Source: Prevotella sp. (GTDB lineage Bacteria > Bacteroidota > Bacteroidia > Bacteroidales > Bacteroidaceae). From it: a stretch of 64,000 bases of DNA. The translations under genes and the position numbers were made by a program. The DNA lies in NCBI GenBank assembly GCA_022781445.1, contig JALETQ010000061.1:1-64000 (forward strand). The letters run 5' to 3'. Below, one piece after another: positions 7,895-17,322 of the stretch (the stretch's first letter is position 1; each line of letters starts with the position of its first letter). Below the pieces are notes generated by a model, which searched no databases, had not been told where the DNA came from, and was given only the letters and a program-made list of their open reading frames with translations.

Positions 7895-10276
7895 ATGAAA
7901 CGCGTTATTTTATTGTGTACCATATTTTGGAGCGTCCTTGCAGGATGCTTCGATGCTCATGCCCAGTCGTTTACGCTCCAGGGGAGGGTGTTTGACAACG
8001 AAATGAACCCCATTGAATTTGCTACCGTTGCCGTGTTGAAGCAAGGAAAGGTGACGATGACCAACCTGAAGGGCGAGTTCAACATGTCAGTGGCGTCGGA
8101 AGACAGTGTCGTCGTGAGGTTTTCGATGATCGGATACAAGCCCAAGACGAGGGTACTCCGCCGTCCGACAGGTAAACAAACCCTACAAGTGCAGCTCGTA
8201 TTCGACAACACCCTCGAAGAAGTTGTCATCACACAGACACGCAAACAGACCGGACAAACGCAGACCATTGACGCCAAAGACCTCAAGACAATGCCGTCGG
8301 CAAGCGGCAATGCCGTCGAAGATGCCATCAAGTTGCAGGCCGGCGTGTCGTCGCGCGATGAGATGTCGTCGCAATATAACGTGCGTGGCGGTTCCTTCGA
8401 CGAGAACAGTGTTTACATCAACAATATCGAAGTGTATCGTCCTTTCTTGGTCAGAAGCGGACAGCAGGAGGGCTTGTCGGTCATCAATTCCGACATGGTG
8501 GAGAAAATCAGCTTTTCTTCGGGCGGCTACGAGGCGAAGTATGGCGACAAAATGTCGTCGGCTCTCGACATCACATACAAGAAACCGCAACGCACCGAAG
8601 CCTCGGTGTCGGCCAGTATGTTGGGTGCCAATGCCTATTTCGGGCTTGCCAAGAAAAAGTTCTCGTGGACACACGGCATCCGCTACAAGACCAACAAGTA
8701 TCTCTTGGGGTCGCTGCAGACCAAGGGCGAGTACAATCCGAGCTTCCTCGACTACCAGACTTATTTGAGCTACGCGCCCAATAAGCGATGGACGATCGAA
8801 ATGATCGGCAACATTTCGGAGAACCGCTACAACTTTGAACCCGAAGACCGGGAAACCAAATTCGGCACGATGGAGAATGTCAAGTCGTTCAAAGTGTATT
8901 TCGACGGACAGGAAAAAGATCTCTTCCGTACCTATTTCGGTACGTTCAGCCTTACCCGTCATCTCACCGAACGCACGGCTTTATCCCTCCTTTTCTCGGC
9001 TTTCCACACCAAAGAGCAGGAACGTTATGACATTCAAGGGCAATACTGGCTCACCCAGACCGAAACCAGCGAGAACCTCGGTGTGGGCTCTTACATGGAG
9101 CATGCCCGCAATTATCTCAAGGCACATGTGGAAACCGTCAAGGCTCTGTTCAGCCACAAGAGCAAGAAGCATGAAATCTTGGGTGGCTTCTCCTACAAGT
9201 TCGAGAACATCACCGAGAACTCACGGGAGTACGAAATGCGTGATTCTGCCGGGTATAGCGTTCCGCACACAGGCAAAGACCTTTACATGATTTACTCGCT
9301 CAGTGCCAAAAACTCGCTCAACGCCAACCGCATGGAAGCCTTCTTGCAGGACACTTACCGTTTCACGAGCAAAGGAGAGCATACGCTCTTCACCCTCAAT
9401 TACGGTTTGAGGTTCGCCCATTGGAGTTTCAACAAGGAAACCATCGTCAGTCCGCGTGTGTCGCTCGGCATCGTTCCGGCATTCAATCACGACATTGTGT
9501 TCAGGTTTGCCACCGGTTTATACTATCAGGCACCTTTCTATAAGGAACTGCGCGACACCACAAACATCAACGGCATCACCTTCGCACGCCTCAATGACAA
9601 AATCAAAAGTCAGCGTTCGCTCCATTTCATCGCCGCTTTCGACTATCGTTTCAAGGTCAAGGAGCGTCCTTATCGTTTCACAGCCGAAGCCTACTATAAG
9701 GCCTTGTCGAACCTCGTTCCTTACAGCGTGAACAATGTGAAGGTCACTTACAACGGTAAAAACGAGGCCGACGGTCATGCGATGGGTTTGGATTTGAAGT
9801 TCTTCGGTGAGTTCGTTCCGGGCACAGACTCGTGGTTGTGTTTCTCGTTCATGAACACCAAGATGAACCTCAACGGCAAATCCATCCCCCTGCCCACCGA
9901 CCAACGCTATGCCGTCAACCTGTTCTTTACCGACTATTTCCCCGGAACCGACCGATGGAAGATGTCGCTCAAGCTCATCTATGCCGACGGTCTGCCTTTC
10001 TCCGCACCCCATCGCGAGTTGGAAAGCAATGCTTTCCGTTCGCCGGCATACAAGCGTGCCGACATCGGAATGAGCTATCGACTCCTCGATAACCAAAAGC
10101 GTGAAAAGAAATCCGTCTTCCGTAACATTTGGGTTGACCTCGATTGCCTCAACCTCTTCGGCATCAGCAATGTCAATTCGTACTACTGGATAACCGATGT
10201 CAGCAACCAACAGTATGCCGTTCCGAACTATCTTACGGGCAGACAGTTCAACCTCCGTCTCCTGTTTGAGTTCTAA
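7895..10276 (+). CDS. TonB-dependent outer-membrane receptor with carboxypeptidase-like domain
   Basis: The 793-residue protein has a signal peptide (to about residue 24, DAHAQS), a carboxypeptidase-regulatory-like beta domain (about 26-110, LQGRVFDNEMNPIEFATVAV), a plug domain (about 125-220, with YNVRGGSFDENSVYINNIEV) and a C-terminal beta-barrel ending RLLFEF, with the terminal aromatic expected of a barrel. It takes up a ligand through the outer membrane using TonB energy. At this length and with no SusD partner beside it, it is not a typical SusC glycan receptor; a siderophore, cofactor or peptide is possible. It is a single gene, with a terminator 145 bases downstream. Confidence 0.9.
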   Translation: MKRVILLCTIFWSVLAGCFDAHAQSFTLQGRVFDNEMNPIEFATVAVLKQGKVTMTNLKGEFNMSVASEDSVVVRFSMIGYKPKTRVLRRPTGKQTLQVQLVFDNTLEEVVITQTRKQTGQTQTIDAKDLKTMPSASGNAVEDAIKLQAGVSSRDEMSSQYNVRGGSFDENSVYINNIEVYRPFLVRSGQQEGLSVINSDMVEKISFSSGGYEAKYGDKMSSALDITYKKPQRTEASVSASMLGANAYFGLAKKKFSWTHGIRYKTNKYLLGSLQTKGEYNPSFLDYQTYLSYAPNKRWTIEMIGNISENRYNFEPEDRETKFGTMENVKSFKVYFDGQEKDLFRTYFGTFSLTRHLTERTALSLLFSAFHTKEQERYDIQGQYWLTQTETSENLGVGSYMEHARNYLKAHVETVKALFSHKSKKHEILGGFSYKFENITENSREYEMRDSAGYSVPHTGKDLYMIYSLSAKNSLNANRMEAFLQDTYRFTSKGEHTLFTLNYGLRFAHWSFNKETIVSPRVSLGIVPAFNHDIVFRFATGLYYQAPFYKELRDTTNINGITFARLNDKIKSQRSLHFIAAFDYRFKVKERPYRFTAEAYYKALSNLVPYSVNNVKVTYNGKNEADGHAMGLDLKFFGEFVPGTDSWLCFSFMNTKMNLNGKSIPLPTDQRYAVNLFFTDYFPGTDRWKMSLKLIYADGLPFSAPHRELESNAFRSPAYKRADIGMSYRLLDNQKREKKSVFRNIWVDLDCLNLFGISNVNSYYWITDVSNQQYAVPNYLTGRQFNLRLLFEF

Positions 10277-10418
10277 TACGGCATTCCAACCTCTTCCCTT
10301 ATGCTGCACGGCCTTCCGCACCGTATCTTCCGGGAGGAAGGATGAGGAAAGGTGACCCTTACATGATAATGTATGGTGTCCGCGAAAGCCAATCCACACC
10401 CATGGGAAATCCACACCA

Positions 10419-10460
10419 AAGCCTGCCCGATGACCCGGCAGGCTTTTCTCATTCTTTTGT
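10419..10460 (+). terminator. Terminator downstream of the TonB-dependent receptor
   Basis: AAGCCTGCC (10419-10427) pairs with GGCAGGCTT (10437-10445), followed by a T-rich tail (TTCTCATTCTTTT). It faces the receptor gene. Confidence 0.75.
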
Positions 10461-10465
10461 TTTTA

Positions 10466-10615
10466 GTTCCAATCAGTTATTAGAGTCCGACCGGGTTTTG
10501 TCCGATTGCCGGGCATCTTGGCTGCCGGTTTGTTTTGTCGTTGCCCGCCATGCCTGCCGCCAACCTTCAAACCATCTGCCCGCCAATCGGACAAAACCTG
10601 TTCGGTTCCTAATGG
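10466..10615. repeat. Intergenic repeat R3 with long inverted arms
   Basis: The start (TCCAATCAGTTATTAGAG) and end (GTTCGGTTCCTAATGGAG) are diverged terminal words. Inside, 10494-10515 is the inverted partner of 10577-10598 (22 bases, one mismatch), giving a strong hairpin with a 61-base loop. The loop carries TTGGCTGCCGGTTTGTTTTG, the module also found at 19735, 35590, 29680 and 38515. Confidence 0.75.
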
Positions 10616-10699
10616 AGGAATTTAATGCAAGAGGTTGAATATTGATAAATTATCGGGTATATAGGCCTCCTTTCTTTGTGTTTTGTTTCGTGGCGTGTT

Positions 10700-10895
10700 A
10701 TTAATCCCAATCGGTTCTTAGAGCGTTTGGTTATACATTCCCTGTCGTTCATATCACTTTCCGTCCGGCCATCAAATGAAACCGACTCGGAATCTAATGA
10801 CCGATTTGGGTTAAAGGGTAAGTTTTATCTTGTAAAAGTACCCTTTTCACAAGGTAAAAGAGCAACTACCGGAAAACAAAAGGGCAGGTTCTGAA
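10700..10895. repeat. Intergenic repeat R4
   Basis: Left end AATCCCAATCGGTTCTTAGA followed by GCGTTTGG, then ACATTCCCTGTCGTTCAT and CACTTTCCGTCCGG. The right end (10775-10814) contains CCGACTCGGAATCTAATGAC followed by CGATTTGGG. It is followed by GGGCAGG-type words up to 10890. The right end is a near-exact inverted copy of 29630-29675. Nothing else is seen in 10896-11154. Confidence 0.75.
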
Positions 10896-11154
10896 AAACG
10901 AGAGTTGAAAGGGTCTTTTCCGGAAAGCACCATCGTACATTGAAAAACATCTTGTGCGTGTCTCCCGGATGCTTTCGTTGGTTGCATTAAAAATGTTGCG
11001 TTGTTGCGGAAAGGCATGTGCTGTCTGTCCGGAAAATATATGCTTCCGATGTCGGGAAATGATGACAGTAAGCCTGATACCGAAAACCGTATCGGAGCAG
11101 GCAGGCGAAGCATTTCCGTGTGAGTGTGGGTCGGGGAGGTGATCCGGTCGGTTA

Positions 11155-11195
11155 ATCCGGACGGTTCGTACTTTTCGAGTGCGAACCATCCGGAT
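11155..11195. repeat. Perfectly placed hairpin before the end of the HAF-like protein gene
   Basis: ATCCGGACGGTTCG (11155-11168) pairs with CGAACCATCCGGAT (11182-11195) with one G-T-type mismatch and a 13-base loop. It lies 50 bases beyond the stop of the minus-strand gene at 11245. There is no T-run, so it is either a Rho-assisted 3' end or an RNA-stabilising stem. Confidence 0.55.
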
Positions 11196-11244
11196 GGACC
11201 TGTATGGAATGGCCTCTTTTACGGAGAACTTTCCTTGGTAGGAC

Positions 11245-14200
11245 TTATCTCTTGATGATTTTTTGGGAAACAATCCTTCCGTCGGTCTGTATCACGACTA
11301 CATAAACACCTGCCGGAATGCCCGACAAGGAGATGCGACCGTTCGTACTGCGTACAAGGGTTTGTCCGTTGGCAGACATGAGTGAAACCCTGTCACAATG
11401 TCCGTTGACCGTCAGTATGTTGTCTGCATAGCTGATGAGGCCGCCATGTAACTGGTTGCGATCCGCATGGGTGAGAATTCCCACGAGGTAAGGTTGGGAT
11501 GTTTCAGACACCGAACCGTCCGCGTAATATGCCACGACTTCGTAAGAAGCATTGTCGACGGGTGCCGTGTCGATGTATCGGGAACTGAAAGCAGGAATGT
11601 AGATTTCGTTCATCTGCTCGCCGTTGCGGAAAATGTTGTAGCCTATCAGGTTCTTGGCATCGGCGGAAGGTTCGCAGGCTGTTGTCTCGGTCACATTCCC
11701 TGTGATGTACCAGCAGCAGTTTGCACTGCTTTCCTGACCGTTGTCGGTAAAGAACTTGTGTACCGAATGCCATGTCTTTCCATTATCTTCGGAGTACAGG
11801 TCACTCTTTCCGGGAATGCAGTCGGGGGCATTGGAATAAAGCAACGGTATCTGTTGGGTGTCGTAATCATAAACCTTGATGCCGATCTTCAGTTCTTTTG
11901 TTTTGTCAATCAATACCGGTTCGTCCAGTTTCCGGGTGATATATTCGTTGTATTTCATGTCATTGACGGCCTGTTCCCGTATCAGCTTGCCATCCTCGAA
12001 CACCACGATGGAGGCGTGTATGCCTTTTCCTTCGTCGTATTGGGAATAGTAGTTGATGGTCGTACTTACCGAAGTGAGGTACTTGCCGTGATAGAGTGCC
12101 AGTTCAGAAGTTGTGAACATGTTGGCACCTATCAGTTCCTTGCCTTCGTTTCCGAGCGAGAGCATGTTCATCGGTTCCTCGTTCACGTAATTGAGGGGAT
12201 ATGCCTGTGACATGTCCTGCCACAATACCTTTACTTTCTTTTCTTTTTCGATGTATTCGCCGATGACTCCTTTCGGTGCTTCTTTCTCGTTTCGGATGCC
12301 GACCTTCAGGTTGTCCATGTAGATGTAGTATTGTATTTTTCCTTCGCCGTGTTTCCGCAGACGTATGGTGAATATCTTGTTCGCCGCCTGTTTGGAGATG
12401 TCTACGGCCTGTATGGTATAGTATTTGGGGAGTTTTCCGATGATCCAGTCTTTTACCGGCGTCCATGTGTGCCCTTTGTCGGTGGAAACCTCAAGAGTCA
12501 GAGTATCTTTGTCGAGTACGGGTTCCTCCGGATTGTAGAACAGGTTGCCGAGCAACATGAATGAGAACTTCACCATGTCGGCTTTCGTGGCATCCATCTG
12601 GCGCGACACGAGGCTGTTTGAGTAGGGTTTTCTCGTCGTTGCGCCGGTGGCAAGGGCAAATGTCGCCTGATGGCCGGCATATTGGGCAGTTCCCCAGAAT
12701 TTGTCGTTCTCCTCTCCATAGTCTTCGGTTGTCGTCCAATAGTTGGTTTGCAGCGATGCATCGTCGAAATTGTCGAACAGCGGCAGGCTGTAGTTATCTG
12801 CCACGGTCACGGTCGTAGGGATGGAACGCGGTGAGAGGATCTCCTTGCCGTCGGCATCTTTGAAGATGGCCTCAACGGAGTACTGGGGATAGCCGGCATC
12901 TGCGTTGTCGATGGTTACCTGCATCTCATCTTTGATTTCTTCGACCTTCCTGACTGGTTTGCCGTTGCAATATACGTTGTATCCTTTCAAAGTGAGTCCG
13001 TCATATGCTTTCATGTCCCGCTTCCAGGACAGAACCACCTGACGGAGGTTTTCCGATATTCCTGTGATTTTCTCAGGTGTGTCGGGTATGACTGTATCGA
13101 ACGGTTCGAGTCGCAGTATCCATGCCGTGGGAATCTGTCCCATAGCCGAATATACATCCGTGTTGCCCAAGATGGTGTTGCCGTCGGCCGACATGGCAAA
13201 GGGGAACACCTGTGTTTTGTCGAGCGGGTCGAAAGAGAAATCCGGGGTGACGCCTGCGGCGAACATGGACATATAGTAGGTGAGGTCGAACAGGCGGTCG
13301 GACGAGTACCGGTAATAGAACGGATGGTTGTATGTCTCCTCCCCGAATGCGGCAGAGCCGTAGGTGAACGCTCCTGTCACGTTGCCGTTGTTGTCGACGG
13401 TCAGAAAGTTGGCCATGCCTTCGGAGTCAAAGCCCGGCATGGTTCGGTAGGTACCGGTTTCCACATCGAATATCCGATAATGCGTGGTGAAACTCAAGGC
13501 AAAGGTGAAATACCTGCCGTTGGGGCTTAAGTCCATTGCCTTGATGCCATACACGGCGTTGTCGGCGTCTTCTTCCGTACATTGCACCCGATGGCAGATA
13601 CCGTCTTTCCAGTAGATGGCGTAGGTATTGTAGTTGATTTGTGCCGAACCGAGAATGACGGAACCGTCTTCAGAAATGTCAAAGGCACTTGCGCTCTTCC
13701 CTCCCTCGGGCATGGGCAGTATTTCCATTGACCAGTTTCCGTCGTTTCCAAGAGTCCATTTGCAGGGCTTTACCGTGGCATAGTTACCGCAGCACGCATA
13801 TCCGACGACAATTTTTCCGTTGTTTGAAATGGCCAGGGCGAAAGTTCCGTCTACCGGCTGTATGAATTCGTCGATGTTCAGATTGCCGTAGGGAAGTTTG
13901 GTGATCATTCCATTCTTCCAAACGGCAGCCACGCTGGTTGGTCCTGTCACTCCATCCCACGTCACTTGATGGTTCATGTCTTTTACCATACCGCAAATCG
14001 TACCCTCGTCGTTTACGTTTTCAAACTGTCCGCCTTTGCTGAGATCGTCGGCATCGAATTCTGTCGGCCATGAGATGGATTTTGTCTGCATGTCATAAAC
14101 AAAGCTCACCATATCCAGCCCGTGTATTTTCTGGTCACCGTTGGTTCCCACAATGTATCTTCCGTTAGGAGAGATGGCTGTACCGTAAGTTTTCTTTCCC

Positions 14201-14280
14201 AGCGAGGTGAAGTCTTTCGCAGCTTGAAGATTTCCCAAAAGCGTCCAACAAATGAACACGATAAAAAGTAGTTTTTTCAT
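11245..14280 (-). CDS. Large T9SS-type secreted protein with propeller-like, FnIII-like and jelly-roll domains
   Basis: The start at 14280 (MKKLLFIVFICWTLLGNLQA) gives a clean signal peptide; the longer reading from 14343 would cross the promoter. The 1011-residue protein has an N-terminal region of repeats of the form (A/I)-x-S-x-(D/N)-G-x-x-(I/V)-x-G (AISPNGRYIVG, AFDISEDGSVILG, AMSADGNTILG), resembling HAF-type propeller repeats. A fibronectin-like segment (PEKITGISENLRQVVLSW) and a jelly-roll domain like those of cleaved adhesins (FDNFDDASLQTNYW) follow. The tail RISLSGIPAGVYVV...SQKIIKR fits a T9SS sorting domain. Function is unknown beyond surface display. It shares its promoter design with the gene at 14640-16700. 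Confidence 0.82.
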   Translation of the reverse strand: MKKLLFIVFICWTLLGNLQAAKDFTSLGKKTYGTAISPNGRYIVGTNGDQKIHGLDMVSFVYDMQTKSISWPTEFDADDLSKGGQFENVNDEGTICGMVKDMNHQVTWDGVTGPTSVAAVWKNGMITKLPYGNLNIDEFIQPVDGTFALAISNNGKIVVGYACCGNYATVKPCKWTLGNDGNWSMEILPMPEGGKSASAFDISEDGSVILGSAQINYNTYAIYWKDGICHRVQCTEEDADNAVYGIKAMDLSPNGRYFTFALSFTTHYRIFDVETGTYRTMPGFDSEGMANFLTVDNNGNVTGAFTYGSAAFGEETYNHPFYYRYSSDRLFDLTYYMSMFAAGVTPDFSFDPLDKTQVFPFAMSADGNTILGNTDVYSAMGQIPTAWILRLEPFDTVIPDTPEKITGISENLRQVVLSWKRDMKAYDGLTLKGYNVYCNGKPVRKVEEIKDEMQVTIDNADAGYPQYSVEAIFKDADGKEILSPRSIPTTVTVADNYSLPLFDNFDDASLQTNYWTTTEDYGEENDKFWGTAQYAGHQATFALATGATTRKPYSNSLVSRQMDATKADMVKFSFMLLGNLFYNPEEPVLDKDTLTLEVSTDKGHTWTPVKDWIIGKLPKYYTIQAVDISKQAANKIFTIRLRKHGEGKIQYYIYMDNLKVGIRNEKEAPKGVIGEYIEKEKKVKVLWQDMSQAYPLNYVNEEPMNMLSLGNEGKELIGANMFTTSELALYHGKYLTSVSTTINYYSQYDEGKGIHASIVVFEDGKLIREQAVNDMKYNEYITRKLDEPVLIDKTKELKIGIKVYDYDTQQIPLLYSNAPDCIPGKSDLYSEDNGKTWHSVHKFFTDNGQESSANCCWYITGNVTETTACEPSADAKNLIGYNIFRNGEQMNEIYIPAFSSRYIDTAPVDNASYEVVAYYADGSVSETSQPYLVGILTHADRNQLHGGLISYADNILTVNGHCDRVSLMSANGQTLVRSTNGRISLSGIPAGVYVVVIQTDGRIVSQKIIKR

Positions 14281-14312
14281 AATTATTATATCTGGATTAG
14301 TAATGAATGTTG

Positions 14313-14374
14313 CAAATTTAATCTTTTGATCCGGCTCTCGCAAGCTCAGTCGTTTTAGATTTATGAATTTGAAA
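14313..14374 (-). promoter_or_regulatory. Promoter with upstream element, copy 1
   Basis: On the minus strand CTTG (14344-14341), 20 bases, TAAATTTG (14320-14313). Directly upstream is a 23-base element (14352-14374) reading GTTTTAGATT on the plus strand at one end and AATTTGAAA at the other. It aligns without gaps to 17083-17144 and likely binds the same regulator. Confidence 0.65.
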
Positions 14375-14478
14375 AATCTTTATCTCTTGTAAAAAGGCAC
14401 CGGCTTCAGTGTATGAACCGGAGACAGACGATGCCCGCTTTTTGCTGAGATTCCCGAGGGAGTATATATGCAAACTCT

Positions 14479-14517
14479 TCATCCCCAATCGGACTTTCAT
14501 GAACCGATTGGGGATGA
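14479..14517. repeat. Intergenic repeat R5 (terminal words as a perfect hairpin)
   Basis: ATCCCCAATCGG (14481-14492) pairs perfectly with CCGATTGGGGAT (14504-14515), with loop ACTTTCATGAA. It is the terminal word pair of the dispersed repeat with no interior. Confidence 0.7.
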
Positions 14518-14526
14518 ACTTTCTTT

Positions 14527-14567
14527 GAAAAGCCCGTGAACCTTTTGAATTTGCTCGCGGGCTTCTT
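14527..14567 (-). terminator. Terminator after the 14640-16700 gene
   Basis: On the minus strand, AAGCCCG (14564-14558) pairs with CGGGCTT (14536-14530), followed by TTTCAAAG. It lies 75 bases beyond the stop codon. Confidence 0.55.
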
Positions 14568-14639
14568 GTTCCGGCTGTCTTCATCAGCTCGTGGTTGTCC
14601 CGGTTTCCACGACAGCTGTCTGCCATACAATGTATAGGA

Positions 14640-16700
14640 TTATTTCTTTACGACCTTCATTCTTGTTCCGTCACTTGTCCGGATGATGTTTATGCCGCGT
14701 TGCAGTGTGTCGATCCGTCGACCGGTTGTGTCGTGGATGCTCATGATGGCCGACTTGCAAGGCATGGCAATCTTTCCTACATCCGTTTGGGCGGGTTCCA
14801 TGACCACTTGTTCTTTCACGAGCAGGTTGTTCAATGCCACCCCGTTCAGGTTCCCGTCAAATGCCGCCCCGTGTGGTTTTGTGATTTCGCAACTTTCAAG
14901 CGTCAGCGAAGCGATGTCGGAAACGGATCCCAGAATGCCGTTCCCCTTGGCTTTCACCGTGGCATTTCGGATGACGAGATCTTCCCCACTTTGTCCGTTT
15001 TGTCCGGCAATACCGTATTTCCCGTTGGCTTCAATATCACAATCGTGTATGGTCAGTGCGGCACCGTTCATATATATGCCACAGCTGTACTCGCTACTGA
15101 GAATCAGTTTGCCGTTGCCGGTGATGATGGTCGGTTGTTTGTGCCCGATGGCATCTTTTCCGGCGGTTATGTTGCAGGTGCCCTTGATTTGTATGGTAAG
15201 GTTTTCCATGCCGTCGTTGCATACGCCATCGTTATTGCCGGTTGCGGTTATGGTCGCTTTGTCGAGGGTCAGTGTCCGACTTTCTTTGTCATAGGTTATG
15301 TTGCCTTGGACCCCCTCGATGTCGGAAAGGCTTCCGCAGTTCAGTTCGGTTACCTGTATGCCGTTGATTTTCAGTCCGAAGATCTCAAGTGGTCTGATGA
15401 AGAGCCATTCCGTCGAGTATACGTACTTTCCGTTATTTTCGAATTGACTCTTGTCCCAGAAAGCCATTTCATTTTCATGGAGCTTCAGAAATCCGTCGGT
15501 ACCGTCTTCAACGCATTCGGTGAGTGTCATGTCTCTGAGATTGCATAGCGAGGCTGTCGCTCCTTTGGCTTTGATGGTTGATCGGCTGACATGCAAGGTT
15601 GCAAGATGGTTTTCTGTGCCGACAATGCCATATTCTTCTCCGTTGACGGTCAATTTGCAGTCGCGCACAGACAAGTCTCCTGCATTTTCCTCAAGACCTT
15701 CCCCGTCATCCAGGAAGATACCGGCATAGCGGCTTTCCACTTCAAGTTCGCCAGAACCGTCTACACCATAGATTTCGGTAGGACTGTTGAGAAGTATCGC
15801 CATTTCATTGGCATACAGTTTGTTCTTTCCCATGAGTTTTATCTTCAGCCCGTCGATGCCTTCGTTGAAGATGCTTTCCAGGTCATCTTCGGCGTTGATA
15901 GTTGCATTTTCAAGCGTAAGGGTTTTCGATGCAGGACTGTAACAGATCTTTCCGGTTATCCCTTCGATATCCGAAAGGGCATCACAGTTGGCAGATGTCA
16001 CCTTTGTCCCTGCAATATAGAGGGCATAGTCTTCGGTGCCTATTACCGGACTGATAACGATTTCTTCTTTGACGAGTGATCCGCCAACGACGATGTTTCT
16101 GCGTCTTTCGTCGTATGCCGCACCCTCGGGTTGTGTTATTTTGCAGTTGATGAACCGAGGTTCCTCGATGTCGTATGCTGACGATTCGTTGCCATTGCCC
16201 TTTATTCTTACCGTAGCCTTGTCAAAAATGAAACTACCGCAGGCAATTCCGCTTTCGCCGGTTGCTGTCACCTCACAATCTTTAAGTGTGCATGTTCCCC
16301 AATTGACGATACCGCAGAATCCGCTTTCGTCAGATCCTCTTGCCGAAAGTTTTCCACCGTCTCCGGTGATGGTCATCGTTGCGTAGTTGATGATTGCCGA
16401 ACTCTTGACAGACGTGACAGAGTTCTCGCCTGTGAGTTTGAGGACAAATCCCTCGATGCTTTTGTTCTTGATGGCAACAGCCGCATTTCCGTCGGCTGCT
16501 GTCGCCTCAATGACGGCATTGTCGAGAGTCAGCGTCTTTTCGCCGTCGAAATGTACTGTTCCGCTTTTCAGCCATTTGCCGGTTTGGTTTCCGGCAGTGG
16601 TGATTTCCTGACCGGCGATCTGTAGTTGTGCCATGACCGGCAAGGTCCATATCATCGCTATCATGATGATAAAGATGGAAGATAATTTTTTACTTTTCAT
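14640..16700 (-). CDS. Secreted protein with three long internal repeats (beta-helix-like)
   Basis: The 686-residue product has a signal peptide ending near VMAQ. It then shows three units of about 200 residues starting near residues 25, 226 and 438. Each carries a version of L-x-I-x-G ... D-(I)-E-G-x-x-G ... T-L-T-L-(D/E)-(N/K)-A-x-I (for example LYIAGTKVT, KTLTLENATINA, RTLTLDKATITA). Many short strands with Asn/Gly turns inside units suggest a right-handed beta-helix or carbohydrate-binding fold. The last ~30 residues (IHDTTGRRIDTLQRGINIIR) are the short C-terminal tail common in Prevotella secreted proteins. Its role is unknown, perhaps polysaccharide binding. It is upstream of the 11245 gene with its own promoter. 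Confidence 0.8.
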   Translation of the reverse strand: MKSKKLSSIFIIMIAMIWTLPVMAQLQIAGQEITTAGNQTGKWLKSGTVHFDGEKTLTLDNAVIEATAADGNAAVAIKNKSIEGFVLKLTGENSVTSVKSSAIINYATMTITGDGGKLSARGSDESGFCGIVNWGTCTLKDCEVTATGESGIACGSFIFDKATVRIKGNGNESSAYDIEEPRFINCKITQPEGAAYDERRRNIVVGGSLVKEEIVISPVIGTEDYALYIAGTKVTSANCDALSDIEGITGKICYSPASKTLTLENATINAEDDLESIFNEGIDGLKIKLMGKNKLYANEMAILLNSPTEIYGVDGSGELEVESRYAGIFLDDGEGLEENAGDLSVRDCKLTVNGEEYGIVGTENHLATLHVSRSTIKAKGATASLCNLRDMTLTECVEDGTDGFLKLHENEMAFWDKSQFENNGKYVYSTEWLFIRPLEIFGLKINGIQVTELNCGSLSDIEGVQGNITYDKESRTLTLDKATITATGNNDGVCNDGMENLTIQIKGTCNITAGKDAIGHKQPTIITGNGKLILSSEYSCGIYMNGAALTIHDCDIEANGKYGIAGQNGQSGEDLVIRNATVKAKGNGILGSVSDIASLTLESCEITKPHGAAFDGNLNGVALNNLLVKEQVVMEPAQTDVGKIAMPCKSAIMSIHDTTGRRIDTLQRGINIIRTSDGTRMKVVKK

Positions 16701-17082
16701 GATTGACGTGTTTAGATTTAAAATGATACTTCTTGATGATCTGCGATTTTTCCTTTTCTTCTGTTGTCGTCTTGTGGTCTCCTTTGGCTTGTGGAAGTAT
16801 ATGCCGGCAACTGTTGTTTGTTTGTTCTTGTGTGGAATGTCCGGCAGGTTTCAGGGGAAGTTTTCGGTTGACGGTTGTTTGTTCTTTCGGTTTTTCGGGT
16901 GCCTTGCGAAGGAGTTTCTTCCGTTCCGTCGAAAGACACCTTTCGTTTCGAAGACGAACAAGAATGTATCAAGATTCCCAATTTTCATTGTTGTCGGACT
17001 TTTTTTGTTGGTTAAAAGATAAAAGGAAGAGAGACAGGTTCCTGTTTCCTTTTCCTTTCGATGATTCTTAATTCTGGCTTGG

Positions 17083-17144
17083 CAAATATAGTTTTTTGAT
17101 GCTTCTTCTGCAAGCCTGATAGTTTTAGATTCATAAATTTGAAA
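17083..17144 (-). promoter_or_regulatory. Promoter with upstream element, copy 2
   Basis: On the minus strand CTTG (17114-17111), 20 bases, TATATTTG (17090-17083), with the 23-base element at 17122-17144 (GTTTTAGATT ... AATTTGAAA, two differences from copy 1). It drives the 14640-16700 gene with a ~375-base leader, in which I see no gene, and lies in the divergent gap before the TPR-AraC regulator. Confidence 0.65.
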
Positions 17145-17295
17145 TAATTTATTAAAGAAAATAAAGGTATATGTGCGCTTTTTTCCTTTGATCGGGAAAT
17201 TATCATTCGGATGTTCATAAAGGCTGATCGGAGAGAATCCATGAACAAATGAAGAAAAATCGGGAAACTGTTGTGATATAACAACGGAAAAATGA

Positions 17296-17303
17296 TAACT
17301 TTG
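17296..17303 (+). promoter_or_regulatory. -7 promoter box (TAACTTTG) of the TPR-AraC regulator
   Basis: TAACTTTG lies 20 bases before the start codon, with a TTG about 22 bases upstream of it. It fits the TTTG / TAnnTTTG pattern. Confidence 0.5.
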
Positions 17304-17322
17304 ACCGCCGAAATACAGTGAA

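Noticed and set aside
7895..10276. SusC-type glycan receptor of a polysaccharide-utilisation locus
   Set aside because: The protein is shorter than SusC proteins and has no SusD gene or glycoside hydrolase beside it.
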